Source: DATLFA01 sp039915945
Lineage (GTDB): Bacteria; Actinomycetota; Acidimicrobiia; Acidimicrobiales; WLNW01
DNA length: 64,000 nt
Direction of reading: 5' to 3'
Assembly: GCA_039915945.1 (NCBI GenBank)
Contig: JBDSMH010000060.1
Span: forward strand, 1 to 64,000
Below the pieces are notes generated by a model. That model was not told the origin of the DNA. It was given only the letters and a program-made list of their open reading frames with translations, and did not search any database. Positions 51,218 through 59,475 of the stretch are shown here, one piece after another; the stretch's first letter is position 1, and each line of letters begins with the position of its first letter. Both the position numbers and the translations under genes were made by a program.

Positions 51218-52417
51218 GTGGATTTCTCTGTTCGTTATACACCCGCACAAGAAGCATTTCGCGCCGAAGTGCGCGACTGGATCGAAGCGCACGTTCCGGT
51301 AGAGCTGCGCCTGGCGAGTGAGCACGGCGAGCCGGTCGAGCGCTATCACGCGCGCCGTGCACTCGGGCGCAAGATGGGCGCGCGGGGCTGGCTCTATCCG
51401 ATGGCCCCTGCGCAATACGGCGGCGGCGGGCTCACCCTCGACGAGGCGTTCGTGCTCGTCGAAGAGTTCGGTCGCTACGAGCTCGAGTTGCCGCCCTACT
51501 ACGACTCGGGTGGCGCGCTCGGCCACATGGCGATCCTCGTGTGGGGCTCTGACGAGCAAAAAGCCGCGCTGCTGCCGCCGATCTTCTCCGGCGAGCAACG
51601 CACGTGGCAGTTGCTCACCGAACCGGGGGCAGGCTCTGACCTCGCGGCCGCGTCGACCCAAGCCACTCGCGAAGGCGACGAATACATCGTGAGCGGCACC
51701 AAGGTGTTCGTCGGCAGCGATCACGGCGCCGATGCGTTGTGGACCATCGTGCGCACCGGCCCGGCCGAGGCTCGCCACAACAATCTCAGCTGGCTGATGA
51801 TCGCGGCCGACAGCCCCGGCATCACCTACCAGCCGATGAAGCTCATCGGCGGTATGGAGAAGTACGCGGTCTACTTCGACGAAGTGCGCGTACCGGCCGA
51901 TCGACTCGTCGGCGGCGAGAACAAGGGGTGGACCGTCGCGTCGACCCATCTCGAGCTCGAACACGGCATGCGCACCGATCACCTCATCGGTACCCGTCAA
52001 TCACGGGCGTGGGAGTCGCTGGCCAACGTGTGCCGCGCCGATCGCCGCCTGCTCGACGACGAGGTCGCGCAAGACCGTGTCGCCGAGGCCTACGCCCGCA
52101 CACAAGTGGTCAAGCTGCTCGGGTTGCGCAACTACTGGCTGGCCATGGCCAAGCAGCCGCTCACCTACGAAGGGCCCCAGGCGTATCTGATGGAAAAGAC
52201 GTCGGCGCAATGGTTCGCCAACTCGTTGCTCGACGTGTTGGGCCCGGCCGCGCTCTACGAAGGCGGCTCGCGCAATCAAGGTGTGCTGAGCGCGTTCCAA
52301 GCGACCGCCATCGTCGCCATGCACGGTGGTGGTACGGGCGAGATCCAAAAGCTGATCATGTCGCGCCGCCTCGGTATCGGGCAGCGCGAAGCCCACGCCG
52401 CCGGCAAGTTGAGCTGA
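51218..52417 (+). CDS. acyl-CoA dehydrogenase, long subunit (FadE29-like)
   Basis: A 399-residue acyl-CoA dehydrogenase. WQLLTEPGAGSDLAAASTQATREGDEYIVSGTKVFVG (residues about 128-164) is the FAD/substrate middle-domain signature, and GTGEIQKLIMSRRLGIG (about 373-389) the C-terminal one. In the usual YEGTSxIQ block, where many family members place the catalytic Glu, this protein has GGGTGEIQ, i.e. Gly at that position. With the 343-residue partner eight bases downstream it matches the size pattern of mycobacterial FadE29/FadE28 steroid side-chain dehydrogenases, which form alpha2beta2 tetramers with one active site per pair. The GTG start is set by TATGGT. Confidence 0.88.
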   Translation: MDFSVRYTPAQEAFRAEVRDWIEAHVPVELRLASEHGEPVERYHARRALGRKMGARGWLYPMAPAQYGGGGLTLDEAFVLVEEFGRYELELPPYYDSGGALGHMAILVWGSDEQKAALLPPIFSGEQRTWQLLTEPGAGSDLAAASTQATREGDEYIVSGTKVFVGSDHGADALWTIVRTGPAEARHNNLSWLMIAADSPGITYQPMKLIGGMEKYAVYFDEVRVPADRLVGGENKGWTVASTHLELEHGMRTDHLIGTRQSRAWESLANVCRADRRLLDDEVAQDRVAEAYARTQVVKLLGLRNYWLAMAKQPLTYEGPQAYLMEKTSAQWFANSLLDVLGPAALYEGGSRNQGVLSAFQATAIVAMHGGGTGEIQKLIMSRRLGIGQREAHAAGKLS

Positions 52418-52424
52418 GGCGACG

Positions 52425-53456
52425 ATGGAGCTCACACTCGATAGTGATCAAGGCGAACTGCAACAGGCGGCGCGCCGATTCGTCGCCGACCATCCCGACC
52501 CCGAATGGTCGCGCCTCGCCGATCTCGGTTGGCTCGGTCTCGCCATCCCCGAATCACACGGCGGGGCCGGCGCCAATCGCAGCGACATCGCGGTGATCTT
52601 CGAAGAGCTCGGCCGCGGCGCGGTGCCCGGGCCGGTGTTCTCGTCGGCGGTCCTCGCCCCTGACCTGCTCTCGGCGCTCGCACCCGCGTGGTGCGACGAA
52701 TTGTTGCCGATGATCGCAGAGGGCGGCGCCCGCATCGCGGTCATCCCCGACGGCTTGTTGCGTCCGGGCACGGGCCCCGTACTCGATGCGCAGGGCCAGT
52801 TGTCGGGCACGGTCGACGTGCTGGCCGCCGACGACAACTGCACCCACTACCTCATCGTGTCCGACACGCACTGCGCGCTCGTCGACGCGGCCGATGCGAC
52901 GATCGCGCGCCATCAGGGCTTCGTGCCCGAGGCGCTAACCGCTACGTTCGCGGCGGCGCCGGTGCGCACGCAAGCGATCGACGCCGCGGAGGCGCGCGCC
53001 GCCGTGTTGCGGGCCACTCCGATCCTCTGCGCCTACCAAGTGGGCAGTTGCCAAGCGGTGTTCGAGATGAGCTTGGCCTACAGCGGCGAACGGATGCAGT
53101 TCGGCAAGGCCATCGGCACGTTCCAACGAGTGCAAGACCACATCATCGATCTCGTCAACGCCACCGAGAGCGCGCGGTGGGCCACCAACTACGCCGTGTG
53201 GCGTACCGATGCCGAGGGCACGTCGGCGCACGACATCGCCACCGCGGTACACGTGGCCAAGTCGGTGACCGCCACGTCGCACGTCGACGCCTGCACCAGC
53301 GCCCACGAGGTGCACGCAGGCATCGGTGTCGATCTGCAGTACCCGCTGCCGCGCCACACGCACGCGTCGCGCTCGTTGTACTCCTACCTCGGCGACCCGC
53401 GCTGGCATCGGCGCCGCCTCACCGTCGAACTCGACCTTTTGCCGCGGTCCCGATGA
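52425..53456 (+). CDS. acyl-CoA dehydrogenase, short subunit (FadE28-like)
   Basis: A 343-residue acyl-CoA dehydrogenase-fold protein, shorter than homotetrameric enzymes (about 380). The N-terminal domain has LGWLGLAIPESHGGAGANRSDIAVIFEELGRG. The middle beta domain is reduced and lacks the TEPGAGSD signature. The C-terminal helix shows YSGERMQFGKAIGTFQRVQDHIIDLV and HEVHAGIGVDLQYPLPRHTH. This architecture is typical of the short partner in heteromeric dehydrogenases. It starts eight bases after its partner's stop and overlaps the following hydratase start (ATGA), so subunits and hydratase are coordinately made. Confidence 0.88.
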   Translation: MELTLDSDQGELQQAARRFVADHPDPEWSRLADLGWLGLAIPESHGGAGANRSDIAVIFEELGRGAVPGPVFSSAVLAPDLLSALAPAWCDELLPMIAEGGARIAVIPDGLLRPGTGPVLDAQGQLSGTVDVLAADDNCTHYLIVSDTHCALVDAADATIARHQGFVPEALTATFAAAPVRTQAIDAAEARAAVLRATPILCAYQVGSCQAVFEMSLAYSGERMQFGKAIGTFQRVQDHIIDLVNATESARWATNYAVWRTDAEGTSAHDIATAVHVAKSVTATSHVDACTSAHEVHAGIGVDLQYPLPRHTHASRSLYSYLGDPRWHRRRLTVELDLLPRSR

Positions 53457-54190
53457 CCCAGCCCGACGCCCCCCTACTCACGGAAAATATCGACGGCGTG
53501 CTGTCGATCAAGCTCAATCGGCCCGAGCGCAAGAACGCGCTGACGCGTGAGCTCATCACGTTGCTGCGCGCCGCGCTCGACACCGCGGGCGACGATGTCC
53601 GCGCCATCGTGATCTCGGGCAACGGCGCCACGTTCTCGTCGGGCGTCGACTTGAACGACCCCGCCATACTCGACGGCCCTCCGTTCGCCGAGGTGCTGCA
53701 CGGCCTCGCCCGCGCCGTCCGCGCCTGCGACAAGCCGGTCATCGCGGCAGTGGAGGGATACGCCTACGGCGCCGGCCTCTCACTGGCGCTGGCGTCGGAC
53801 ATTCGCATCGTCGCTCCCACCGCGCAACTGTGCGAGGCCTACATCCGCATCGGGCGATACTCCGGCGGAGGCGACACGGTCATGTTGCCGCGCGCCATCG
53901 GCACCGGCCGGGCGTTGCGCCTGTTGTGGTCGGGCGATTCGATTTCGGGCGAGCAGGCACTCGCCATCGGCCTCGCCGACGAACTGGCCGACGACCCTCC
54001 GGCGGCCGCCATGGAGTTGGCGAGCAAGATCGCCGGCAAGAATCCGAGCGCGATCGCCTTGACCAAACGGGCGGTCTACGAAACCGCGTCACTGTCGTGG
54101 GACGACGCACTCGAGCGCTCGATCGAATTGGCCCTGCGGCAACACAGCACGGTCGAAGGCGTTACGCCGCAGGGTCGTGAAGAACAGTGA
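53453..54190 (+). CDS. enoyl-CoA hydratase/isomerase family protein
   Basis: A 245-residue crotonase-fold protein. LSIKLNRPERKNALTRELI, ATFSSGVDLNDPAIL (first oxyanion hole, residues about 58-72) and AAVEGYAYGAGLSLALASDIRIV (second, about 97-119) are conserved; ALTKRAVYE is the usual C-terminal helix. It could hydrate the enoyl-CoA made by the dehydrogenase pair. Overlap with both neighbours (ATGA upstream, GTGA downstream) marks it as a member of a translationally coupled catabolic operon. Confidence 0.92.
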   Translation: MTQPDAPLLTENIDGVLSIKLNRPERKNALTRELITLLRAALDTAGDDVRAIVISGNGATFSSGVDLNDPAILDGPPFAEVLHGLARAVRACDKPVIAAVEGYAYGAGLSLALASDIRIVAPTAQLCEAYIRIGRYSGGGDTVMLPRAIGTGRALRLLWSGDSISGEQALAIGLADELADDPPAAAMELASKIAGKNPSAIALTKRAVYETASLSWDDALERSIELALRQHSTVEGVTPQGREEQ

Positions 54191-56358
54191 ACTCGCTTGC
54201 GTCGATGCTCGCGCCGAAGAGCATCGCCATCGTCGGGGCGTCGCGCAAGCGCACCGGCCCCACCGGCATGTTGCTCGATCTGGTGGCCGAATACCCGAGC
54301 ACGCCGCCGATCTGCATCGTCAACCCCAGCGGCGAGAGCATCGACGACCTGCCGACGTATCGCACTGTCGCCGACATGCCCAACGCAGTTGACCTCGCGC
54401 TGTTGTTGGTGCCGGCCGTCGCCGCCGAAGCCGCGGCCCGTGAATGCGCGGCGCGCGGCATCGCCAATCTCGCCGTCTTCAGCGCGGGGTTCGCCGACGA
54501 TCGCGACGAAGCCGGACCGTTACGCCAGGCGGCACTCGCGCAGGTCGGGGCCGAGACCGGTGTGCGCATTCTCGGCCCCAATTCACAGGGGTTCATGAAC
54601 CTCATCGATGGCGTACCCGCCACGTTCAGCCCTGCAGTGATGCCGTCGGCACTGGCCCGCTACTTCGACGGTGACAGGGTGGCCGCACTCGAACGAGCCC
54701 GGGGCAATGTCGCGATCGTTACGCACAGCGGCGGCATGGGGTTCGCACTGTTCAACCGCGGCGTCGCTCGTGGCATCGGGTTCAGCTACGTCATCTCGAC
54801 CGGCAACGAGGTCGACGTAGAGGTCACCGATTGCCTCGAGTTCCTCATCGAGGACAGCCACACCGACGTGGTGATGATGTACCTCGAAGGCTTGCAACGG
54901 CCCGAACAGTTCGCCGCGCTGGCGGCGCGCGCTCAGGCTGCCGGTACACGACTGGTGGTCGCGAAACTCGGCCGCTCGGCGGCCGCTGCGCGCGCCGCGC
55001 TTTCGCACACCGGTCATCTCGCCGGCGACGACCGCGCCTACGACGCAGTGTTCCGCCGCTACGGGGTGGCCCGTGCCAACGATCCCGACGAGATGCTCGA
55101 CATGGCGGCCGCGTTGTCGTTGTGCCCGCCGACGCGCGGTCGTGGGGTCGGCGTCGTCAGTGCCTCGGGCGGTTCGGCGGTGTGGCTGGCCGACGCGTTG
55201 GCCCACGCCGGTCTCGACGTCCCCATCCTGCGGCGCGACACGCAACTCCTCATCGAAAAGGCACTGCCGTCGTTCGCGTCGGTCGTCAATCCGGTCGACA
55301 TCACTGGCGCCGTGGCCGAGGGCGCGGCCGAGATACTGCGAACGATGGCCAACGATCCCGCGATCGACATCGTGGTGTTGTCGACCACCATCGCCAACGT
55401 CGCCCGCTTGGAGGGCGACCGTGACGCGCTCGGTGCATTGGCCGCCGACGGCTCGATACCCACCTTCGTGTACAGCTATACCGAGCCTTCGACCGCCAGC
55501 CGCGCCATCTTGCGAGAGATCGGACTGCCGTGCTTTTCGAGCGTCGCCGGCTGCGCGCATGCCGTGGCTGCACTCGCGCGCGTCAGCCAACCGGCCGTCG
55601 AGATGACGTTGGGCGACACGGCGTCGATGACGCGGGCGCGGCACCGGCTGATCGAGTTCAGCGCGCGTGATGGCGCGTTGTGTGAATACGAGGCCAAGCT
55701 CGTGCTGCACGAGTTGCCTGATCTCGCGTCGGCCATCCCTGCCGAACGTTTGGCGACCAGCCGCGAGCACGCCGTCGCGGCGGCGGCACAGCTCGGCTAT
55801 CCGGTAGCGCTCAAGGTGCAGTCACGCGCGATCGCGCACAAGGCCGCGGCAGGCGGTGTTGCCCTCGCGCTCGGTGATGCCGACGCAGTGCGCAACGCGT
55901 ACGACCGTGTGGTCGAAGCCGCGGGCTCGCACCTCGATGGAACCCATTTCGACGGAGTGTTGGTGCAGTCGATGGCGAAGTCGGGGCTCGAGCTGCTCGT
56001 CGGCGTACAGAACCGATCGGGCCTCGGACCGATCGTGGTCGTCGGCTTCGGCGGGGCGCTGGTGGAGATCATCGACCGCACCGCGATGTTCCCGGCGCCG
56101 TTCGGTGAGGCAACCGCGGCCGAGATGCTGCGCGAGATCGGCGTGGACCGCGCCCTCGGCGCTGAGTTCGTCGAGTTCGCCGGCTCGGACGGGATCGCCG
56201 ACGTCGACCGAGCCCTCGCCCCGCTCTACCGCCTCGTCGCCGCCGTCTCGCAGTTCGCCTGGGCGGCCCGCGACACGATGAGCGAGCTCGACTTGAACCC
56301 GATCATCGTCGACCGCTCGACCGGTACGCCCACCATCGTCGACGCGCTGATCGCCTGA
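54187..56358 (+). CDS. ADP-forming acyl-CoA synthetase (acetate-CoA ligase family)
   Basis: A 723-residue NDP-forming acyl-CoA synthetase with fused alpha and beta parts. Residues about 10-125 are the CoA-binding Rossmann domain (SIAIVGASRKRTGPTGML). Residues about 160-450 are succinyl-CoA-synthetase-like, with VTHSGGMGFALF and the SHTGHLAGDDRAYDAVFRRYG region. Residues about 500-723 are ATP-grasp (GYPVALKVQSRAIAHKAAAGGV, VGFGGALVEIIDRTAMFPAP, LDLNPIIVD). Such enzymes interconvert acyl-CoA and acid with ATP/ADP. In a degradation operon it may reactivate or salvage short acids. The GTG start overlaps the hydratase stop by four bases. Confidence 0.9.
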   Translation: MNSLASMLAPKSIAIVGASRKRTGPTGMLLDLVAEYPSTPPICIVNPSGESIDDLPTYRTVADMPNAVDLALLLVPAVAAEAAARECAARGIANLAVFSAGFADDRDEAGPLRQAALAQVGAETGVRILGPNSQGFMNLIDGVPATFSPAVMPSALARYFDGDRVAALERARGNVAIVTHSGGMGFALFNRGVARGIGFSYVISTGNEVDVEVTDCLEFLIEDSHTDVVMMYLEGLQRPEQFAALAARAQAAGTRLVVAKLGRSAAAARAALSHTGHLAGDDRAYDAVFRRYGVARANDPDEMLDMAAALSLCPPTRGRGVGVVSASGGSAVWLADALAHAGLDVPILRRDTQLLIEKALPSFASVVNPVDITGAVAEGAAEILRTMANDPAIDIVVLSTTIANVARLEGDRDALGALAADGSIPTFVYSYTEPSTASRAILREIGLPCFSSVAGCAHAVAALARVSQPAVEMTLGDTASMTRARHRLIEFSARDGALCEYEAKLVLHELPDLASAIPAERLATSREHAVAAAAQLGYPVALKVQSRAIAHKAAAGGVALALGDADAVRNAYDRVVEAAGSHLDGTHFDGVLVQSMAKSGLELLVGVQNRSGLGPIVVVGFGGALVEIIDRTAMFPAPFGEATAAEMLREIGVDRALGAEFVEFAGSDGIADVDRALAPLYRLVAAVSQFAWAARDTMSELDLNPIIVDRSTGTPTIVDALIA

Positions 56359-56409
56359 GCGTCGTACCATCGCGGCCAGGCGCCAGCCACACCACCAGGG
56401 GGACCTGAC

Positions 56410-57186
56410 ATGAGCGAGACCACGAGCCCGACGAACAAGCCCGGCGAGGTCACGGGTTGGCCGAAGCTGCAGATGGTCTATCGCAGCGATCCCGACCGCA
56501 TCGCCGATCTCCTCCCCCCGGGCATCACGCCGGGCAAGACCGCCAACGTCTACGTCAACATCTATTGCGTGCCCGTGCTCGGTGAACCCGAGTACGGCGT
56601 GAGCACCAAGGTCGAAGCGGTCTGCGACGGCATGGCCGGCCTCTACTGCCTCGGCATGGGCATCGACCAAGAGGCCGCGGTCTTCATCAGCCAGGAGCTC
56701 AACGGGCAACCGAAGTTCCCGTGCGCCATCAAGTTCTTCCGCCTCGGCGACCAAGTCGAGGCCGTATGCACGCATCAGGGCTACACGTTCCTCGAGTTCC
56801 GCGGGCAGTCGACCGGCGCACTCGCCGCGCCGCCCGAGCCCTACGAAGAGAACGAGTGGTGGATCAAGGTGTCGCGCGCCGTCGGCGGCGTCGAAAAGAG
56901 CTACGACTTCCCGCCGCATGTCGTGCGCGTCGCGACGACCAATCAGGTACAACACGCCGAGGGTCTCGACGGGGTCATCACCTTGCGCGACAGCCCGTGG
57001 GATCCCTACACCGATCTCTTGCCGATGCGGGAGCAGATCTCGGTCAGCCTCGTGACGGTCACGCAGCCCAGCCGGTCGATCACCCTCGCCGGCGCGCTCG
57101 ATCCGATCGCCTTCTGGCCCCACGCCGACACCATCGGCGGATCGCGTTGGCCCGGCGAACGCGGCGGTCCCCGCCGCCGTCACTAG
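56410..57186 (+). CDS. acetoacetate decarboxylase family protein
   Basis: A 258-residue protein with the acetoacetate-decarboxylase fold: YRSDPDRIADLLPPGITPG (N-terminal block), VNIYCVPVL, and the putative Schiff-base Lys in SQELNGQPKFPCAIKFF (residue about 103). True decarboxylases have a Lys-Lys pair at that site; here the pattern is PKFP, so another reaction (aldol, dehydration or hydrolysis) is possible. GGGGGACC precedes ATG 56410. It is the last gene of the plus-strand half of the locus and converges on the DUF35 gene 24 bases beyond. Confidence 0.8.
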   Translation: MSETTSPTNKPGEVTGWPKLQMVYRSDPDRIADLLPPGITPGKTANVYVNIYCVPVLGEPEYGVSTKVEAVCDGMAGLYCLGMGIDQEAAVFISQELNGQPKFPCAIKFFRLGDQVEAVCTHQGYTFLEFRGQSTGALAAPPEPYEENEWWIKVSRAVGGVEKSYDFPPHVVRVATTNQVQHAEGLDGVITLRDSPWDPYTDLLPMREQISVSLVTVTQPSRSITLAGALDPIAFWPHADTIGGSRWPGERGGPRRRH

Positions 57187-57210
57187 CCCGCCCGCCGAGC
57201 CCGGGCGCAG

Positions 57211-57738
57211 CTAGTCCTGTCCCGACGCCTTCCACGGCGTGTGTTCCGGGGCTTCGGCACTGAGACGGAACTGCGGTAGCGCCGTGTTCTCATCGACGTC
57301 GAGGAAGCAGACTTCGACGCGCTTGCCGATGGCGACGTTGTCTTCGTCCTCGGGTGCCGTCGGGTCGTCGACCTTGACGAGGTTGGCGACGATGCGCAGC
57401 GACACGTATTCGTCCTCGAGCGCGTCGCGCCACGGCACCTTGCGTTGTTCGTCGAGTTCGACGAGCACGATCGGGTACGGGATCCAGTCGTAGAACGCGG
57501 GATGCACGGCCTGGGTCACGATCTGGTAGCTGTAGATCACGCCCTTGCCGCTGACCGGATGCCAATCCCATTGCAGCGACGTGCAGAACGGGCACGCCGC
57601 GCCGATCGAGCCGCGCAACAAGTTGCATTCGCCGCAGCGTTGGACAACGAGATTGCCTTGCTTGCCCGCCTCGTAGTAGCCGCGATGCTCGCTGTCGGTC
57701 GGTGATACATACAGCTTGAGTCGTTCGTAGGTGGCCAC
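57211..57738 (-). CDS. DUF35 zinc-ribbon/OB-fold protein (ChsH2 C-terminal-like)
   Basis: A 175-residue DUF35 protein. The zinc ribbon is CGECNLLRGSIGAACPFC (C-x2-C...C-x2-C, residues about 35-52), followed by the OB-fold (GKGVIYSYQIVTQAVHPAF, YPIVLVELDEQRKVP, GKRVEVCFLDVDE). DUF35 proteins partner with thiolase-fold enzymes; in mycobacterial steroid degradation the C-terminal DUF35 domain of ChsH2 binds aldolase Ltp2. The GTG 57738 start has GAGGAG upstream and begins two bases after the thiolase stop. The pair is therefore expected to form an aldolase complex. Confidence 0.9.
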   Translation of the reverse strand: MATYERLKLYVSPTDSEHRGYYEAGKQGNLVVQRCGECNLLRGSIGAACPFCTSLQWDWHPVSGKGVIYSYQIVTQAVHPAFYDWIPYPIVLVELDEQRKVPWRDALEDEYVSLRIVANLVKVDDPTAPEDEDNVAIGKRVEVCFLDVDENTALPQFRLSAEAPEHTPWKASGQD

Positions 57739-57740
57739 TG

Positions 57741-58958
57741 CTATCTCCTCAAGATCAGCGAGCTGGTCAACGACGGCGTGCCCCAGCCCATGTTCATGGC
57801 CAGCTCGACGTCTTTGACTTGGCGGCAGCCGCCTTCGCTGTAGTCGTAGGTGTGCTCGCCGTTGGGACACGAGTCGTCGATCTCGTGGCGTAGCTGGCGC
57901 ACGTTCTCGATGACCATGTTCATGCCGTGCGTGTAGCCCTCGCACAGGTGACCGCCGCTGGTATTCGTCGGGCGTTTACCGCCGAGGTCGATGATGCCGC
58001 TCGTGACATAGTCGCCGCCCTCGCCGACCTTGCAAAAGCCGTACCCTTCGAACAGCAGCAACGGCGTGAACGTGAACGCGTCGTAGCACCCGGTGAGTTG
58101 GATGTCCTCGGGCTCGACACCGGCATTGCGGAAGATGATGCGCTCGGCGTAGTAGCCCGCCTGCCGTGTGATCGGATCGCATTGATACGGCATGGTCGAG
58201 AACGGCTTGTTGACGCGTCCGGCCACCGACATGATGTACACCGGCCGCGTCTTGAGATGGCGGGCCCGATCGGCCGACGTCACGATGATGCACGTGGCGT
58301 TGTCGGTCTCGACGCAGCAGTCCATCAAGTGGCACGCGGGTTTGGCGATCCAGCGCGAGCTCAACACGTCGTCGATGGTGACGCGGGTCTTGTAGTACGC
58401 CTTCGGATTGTTGGACGCATGGTTGCTGTGCGTCACCTTGATCTGCGCCAGTTGCTCGTTGGTCGTGCCGTATTCGTACATGTGGCGGGCGAACGCGAAT
58501 TGGAACATCTGCGCCGGGCTGATCAACCCGTAGGGCACCGTGTCGAGCGCGCCACCGGCGATGACCTGAGCGGGCGGGCGGATGGCGGCCGGCGTACCGC
58601 CCATGCGCGCCTCGGAGTAACCGTTCATCGAGCGGTAGATGGCGATCGTGTGGCACATGCCGGCTTCGATGGCGCCGATGGCGAGACCGACCAGCGCTTC
58701 GGTACTCGATCCGCCGCCCGAGCAGTCCATGTAGAAGTCGAGGCGGATCCCGAGGTCTTGCGCGAGCGCGGGGGACGACGTCGAATCGCCGACGTGGTAG
58801 CAGAGCATGCCGTTGACCTGTGTCGGGTCGAGGCCCGCTTCGTTGATGGCCTTGCGCACGGCCTCGGCGCCGAGCGAACGGGTGCTGCGACCCGAGTGGC
58901 GTGAGTACGCCGTCTCGCCCACGCCGACGATGCAGTACTTGTCCTTGAGCCCGCTCAC
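57741..58958 (-). CDS. thiolase-fold lipid-transfer/retro-aldolase (Ltp2-like)
   Basis: A 405-residue SCP2-type thiolase-fold protein. CIVGVGETAYSRHSGRS opens the fold; DCSGGGSSTEALVGLAIGAIEAG is the nucleophile-region helix. LTGCYDAFTFTPLLLFEGYGFC (residues about 298-319) and NTSGGHLCEGYTHGMN (about 340-355) replace the usual thiolase HDCFS/GHPxGA with Tyr-containing versions. In Ltp2 two tyrosines at these places act in retro-aldol cleavage of steroid side-chain 17-hydroxyacyl-CoA. This suggests aldolase rather than thiolase chemistry; the alignment is by eye. It is directly upstream of the DUF35 gene. Confidence 0.87.
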   Translation of the reverse strand: MSGLKDKYCIVGVGETAYSRHSGRSTRSLGAEAVRKAINEAGLDPTQVNGMLCYHVGDSTSSPALAQDLGIRLDFYMDCSGGGSSTEALVGLAIGAIEAGMCHTIAIYRSMNGYSEARMGGTPAAIRPPAQVIAGGALDTVPYGLISPAQMFQFAFARHMYEYGTTNEQLAQIKVTHSNHASNNPKAYYKTRVTIDDVLSSRWIAKPACHLMDCCVETDNATCIIVTSADRARHLKTRPVYIMSVAGRVNKPFSTMPYQCDPITRQAGYYAERIIFRNAGVEPEDIQLTGCYDAFTFTPLLLFEGYGFCKVGEGGDYVTSGIIDLGGKRPTNTSGGHLCEGYTHGMNMVIENVRQLRHEIDDSCPNGEHTYDYSEGGCRQVKDVELAMNMGWGTPSLTSSLILRR

Positions 58959-59037
58959 GGCAGCATCCTCATCGACATCCCCATCTCGATTCCATCCCCG
59001 ACCGCGCCCTCGTTTTCACGGGACGCGAAGTCGCAAT

Positions 59038-59475
59038 CTAGTCAGCAGGAAGCGTCAGCACCGCCGTGCCGGTCACGTGCGCGCCGAACCGGTTGACGCC
59101 CTGCAGCGCCACCTCGACGACTCCCAGATCACCCCGGCGCTCGCTACGAATGACCGACCCGGTGAAGCGCATCGTGTCGTCCGGGCAAGCCGGCGCGCCG
59201 AGGCGAATCGAAATCTTTTCGAGCATCGCCTCGGGACCGGCCCAGTCGGTGACGAACCGAGAGACATAGCCGTTGGTCGTGAGGATGTTCATGAAGATGT
59301 CGGGCGCGCCCTGCGAGTTCGCAAATGCCCGATCGTGATGCACCGGCATGAAGTCGCGCGACGCGATCGCGCCCGCGACGATGACACTGGCGGTCAGGGG
59401 CAGATCGAACGGCGGCAACTCGTCGCCTTCGTTGATGTCACTCCAGCGCGGTGATGTCGGGTAGGGCGTGCTCAT
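59038..59475 (-). CDS. MaoC-like hydratase subunit (ChsH1-like)
   Basis: A 145-residue hot-dog protein. The hydratase-2 motif is visible as ASRDFMPVHHDRAFA (residues about 39-53: Asp-x4-His type) with GAPDIFMNILTTNGYVSRFVTDW after it. Single hot-dog subunits of this size pair with a second hot-dog protein to make one active site, as with ChsH1/ChsH2. Its ATG overlaps the stop of the 188-residue hot-dog gene upstream (ATGA), so one-to-one synthesis is expected. It hydrates the enoyl-CoA before aldolase cleavage in the proposed pathway. Confidence 0.87.
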   Translation of the reverse strand: MSTPYPTSPRWSDINEGDELPPFDLPLTASVIVAGAIASRDFMPVHHDRAFANSQGAPDIFMNILTTNGYVSRFVTDWAGPEAMLEKISIRLGAPACPDDTMRFTGSVIRSERRGDLGVVEVALQGVNRFGAHVTGTAVLTLPAD

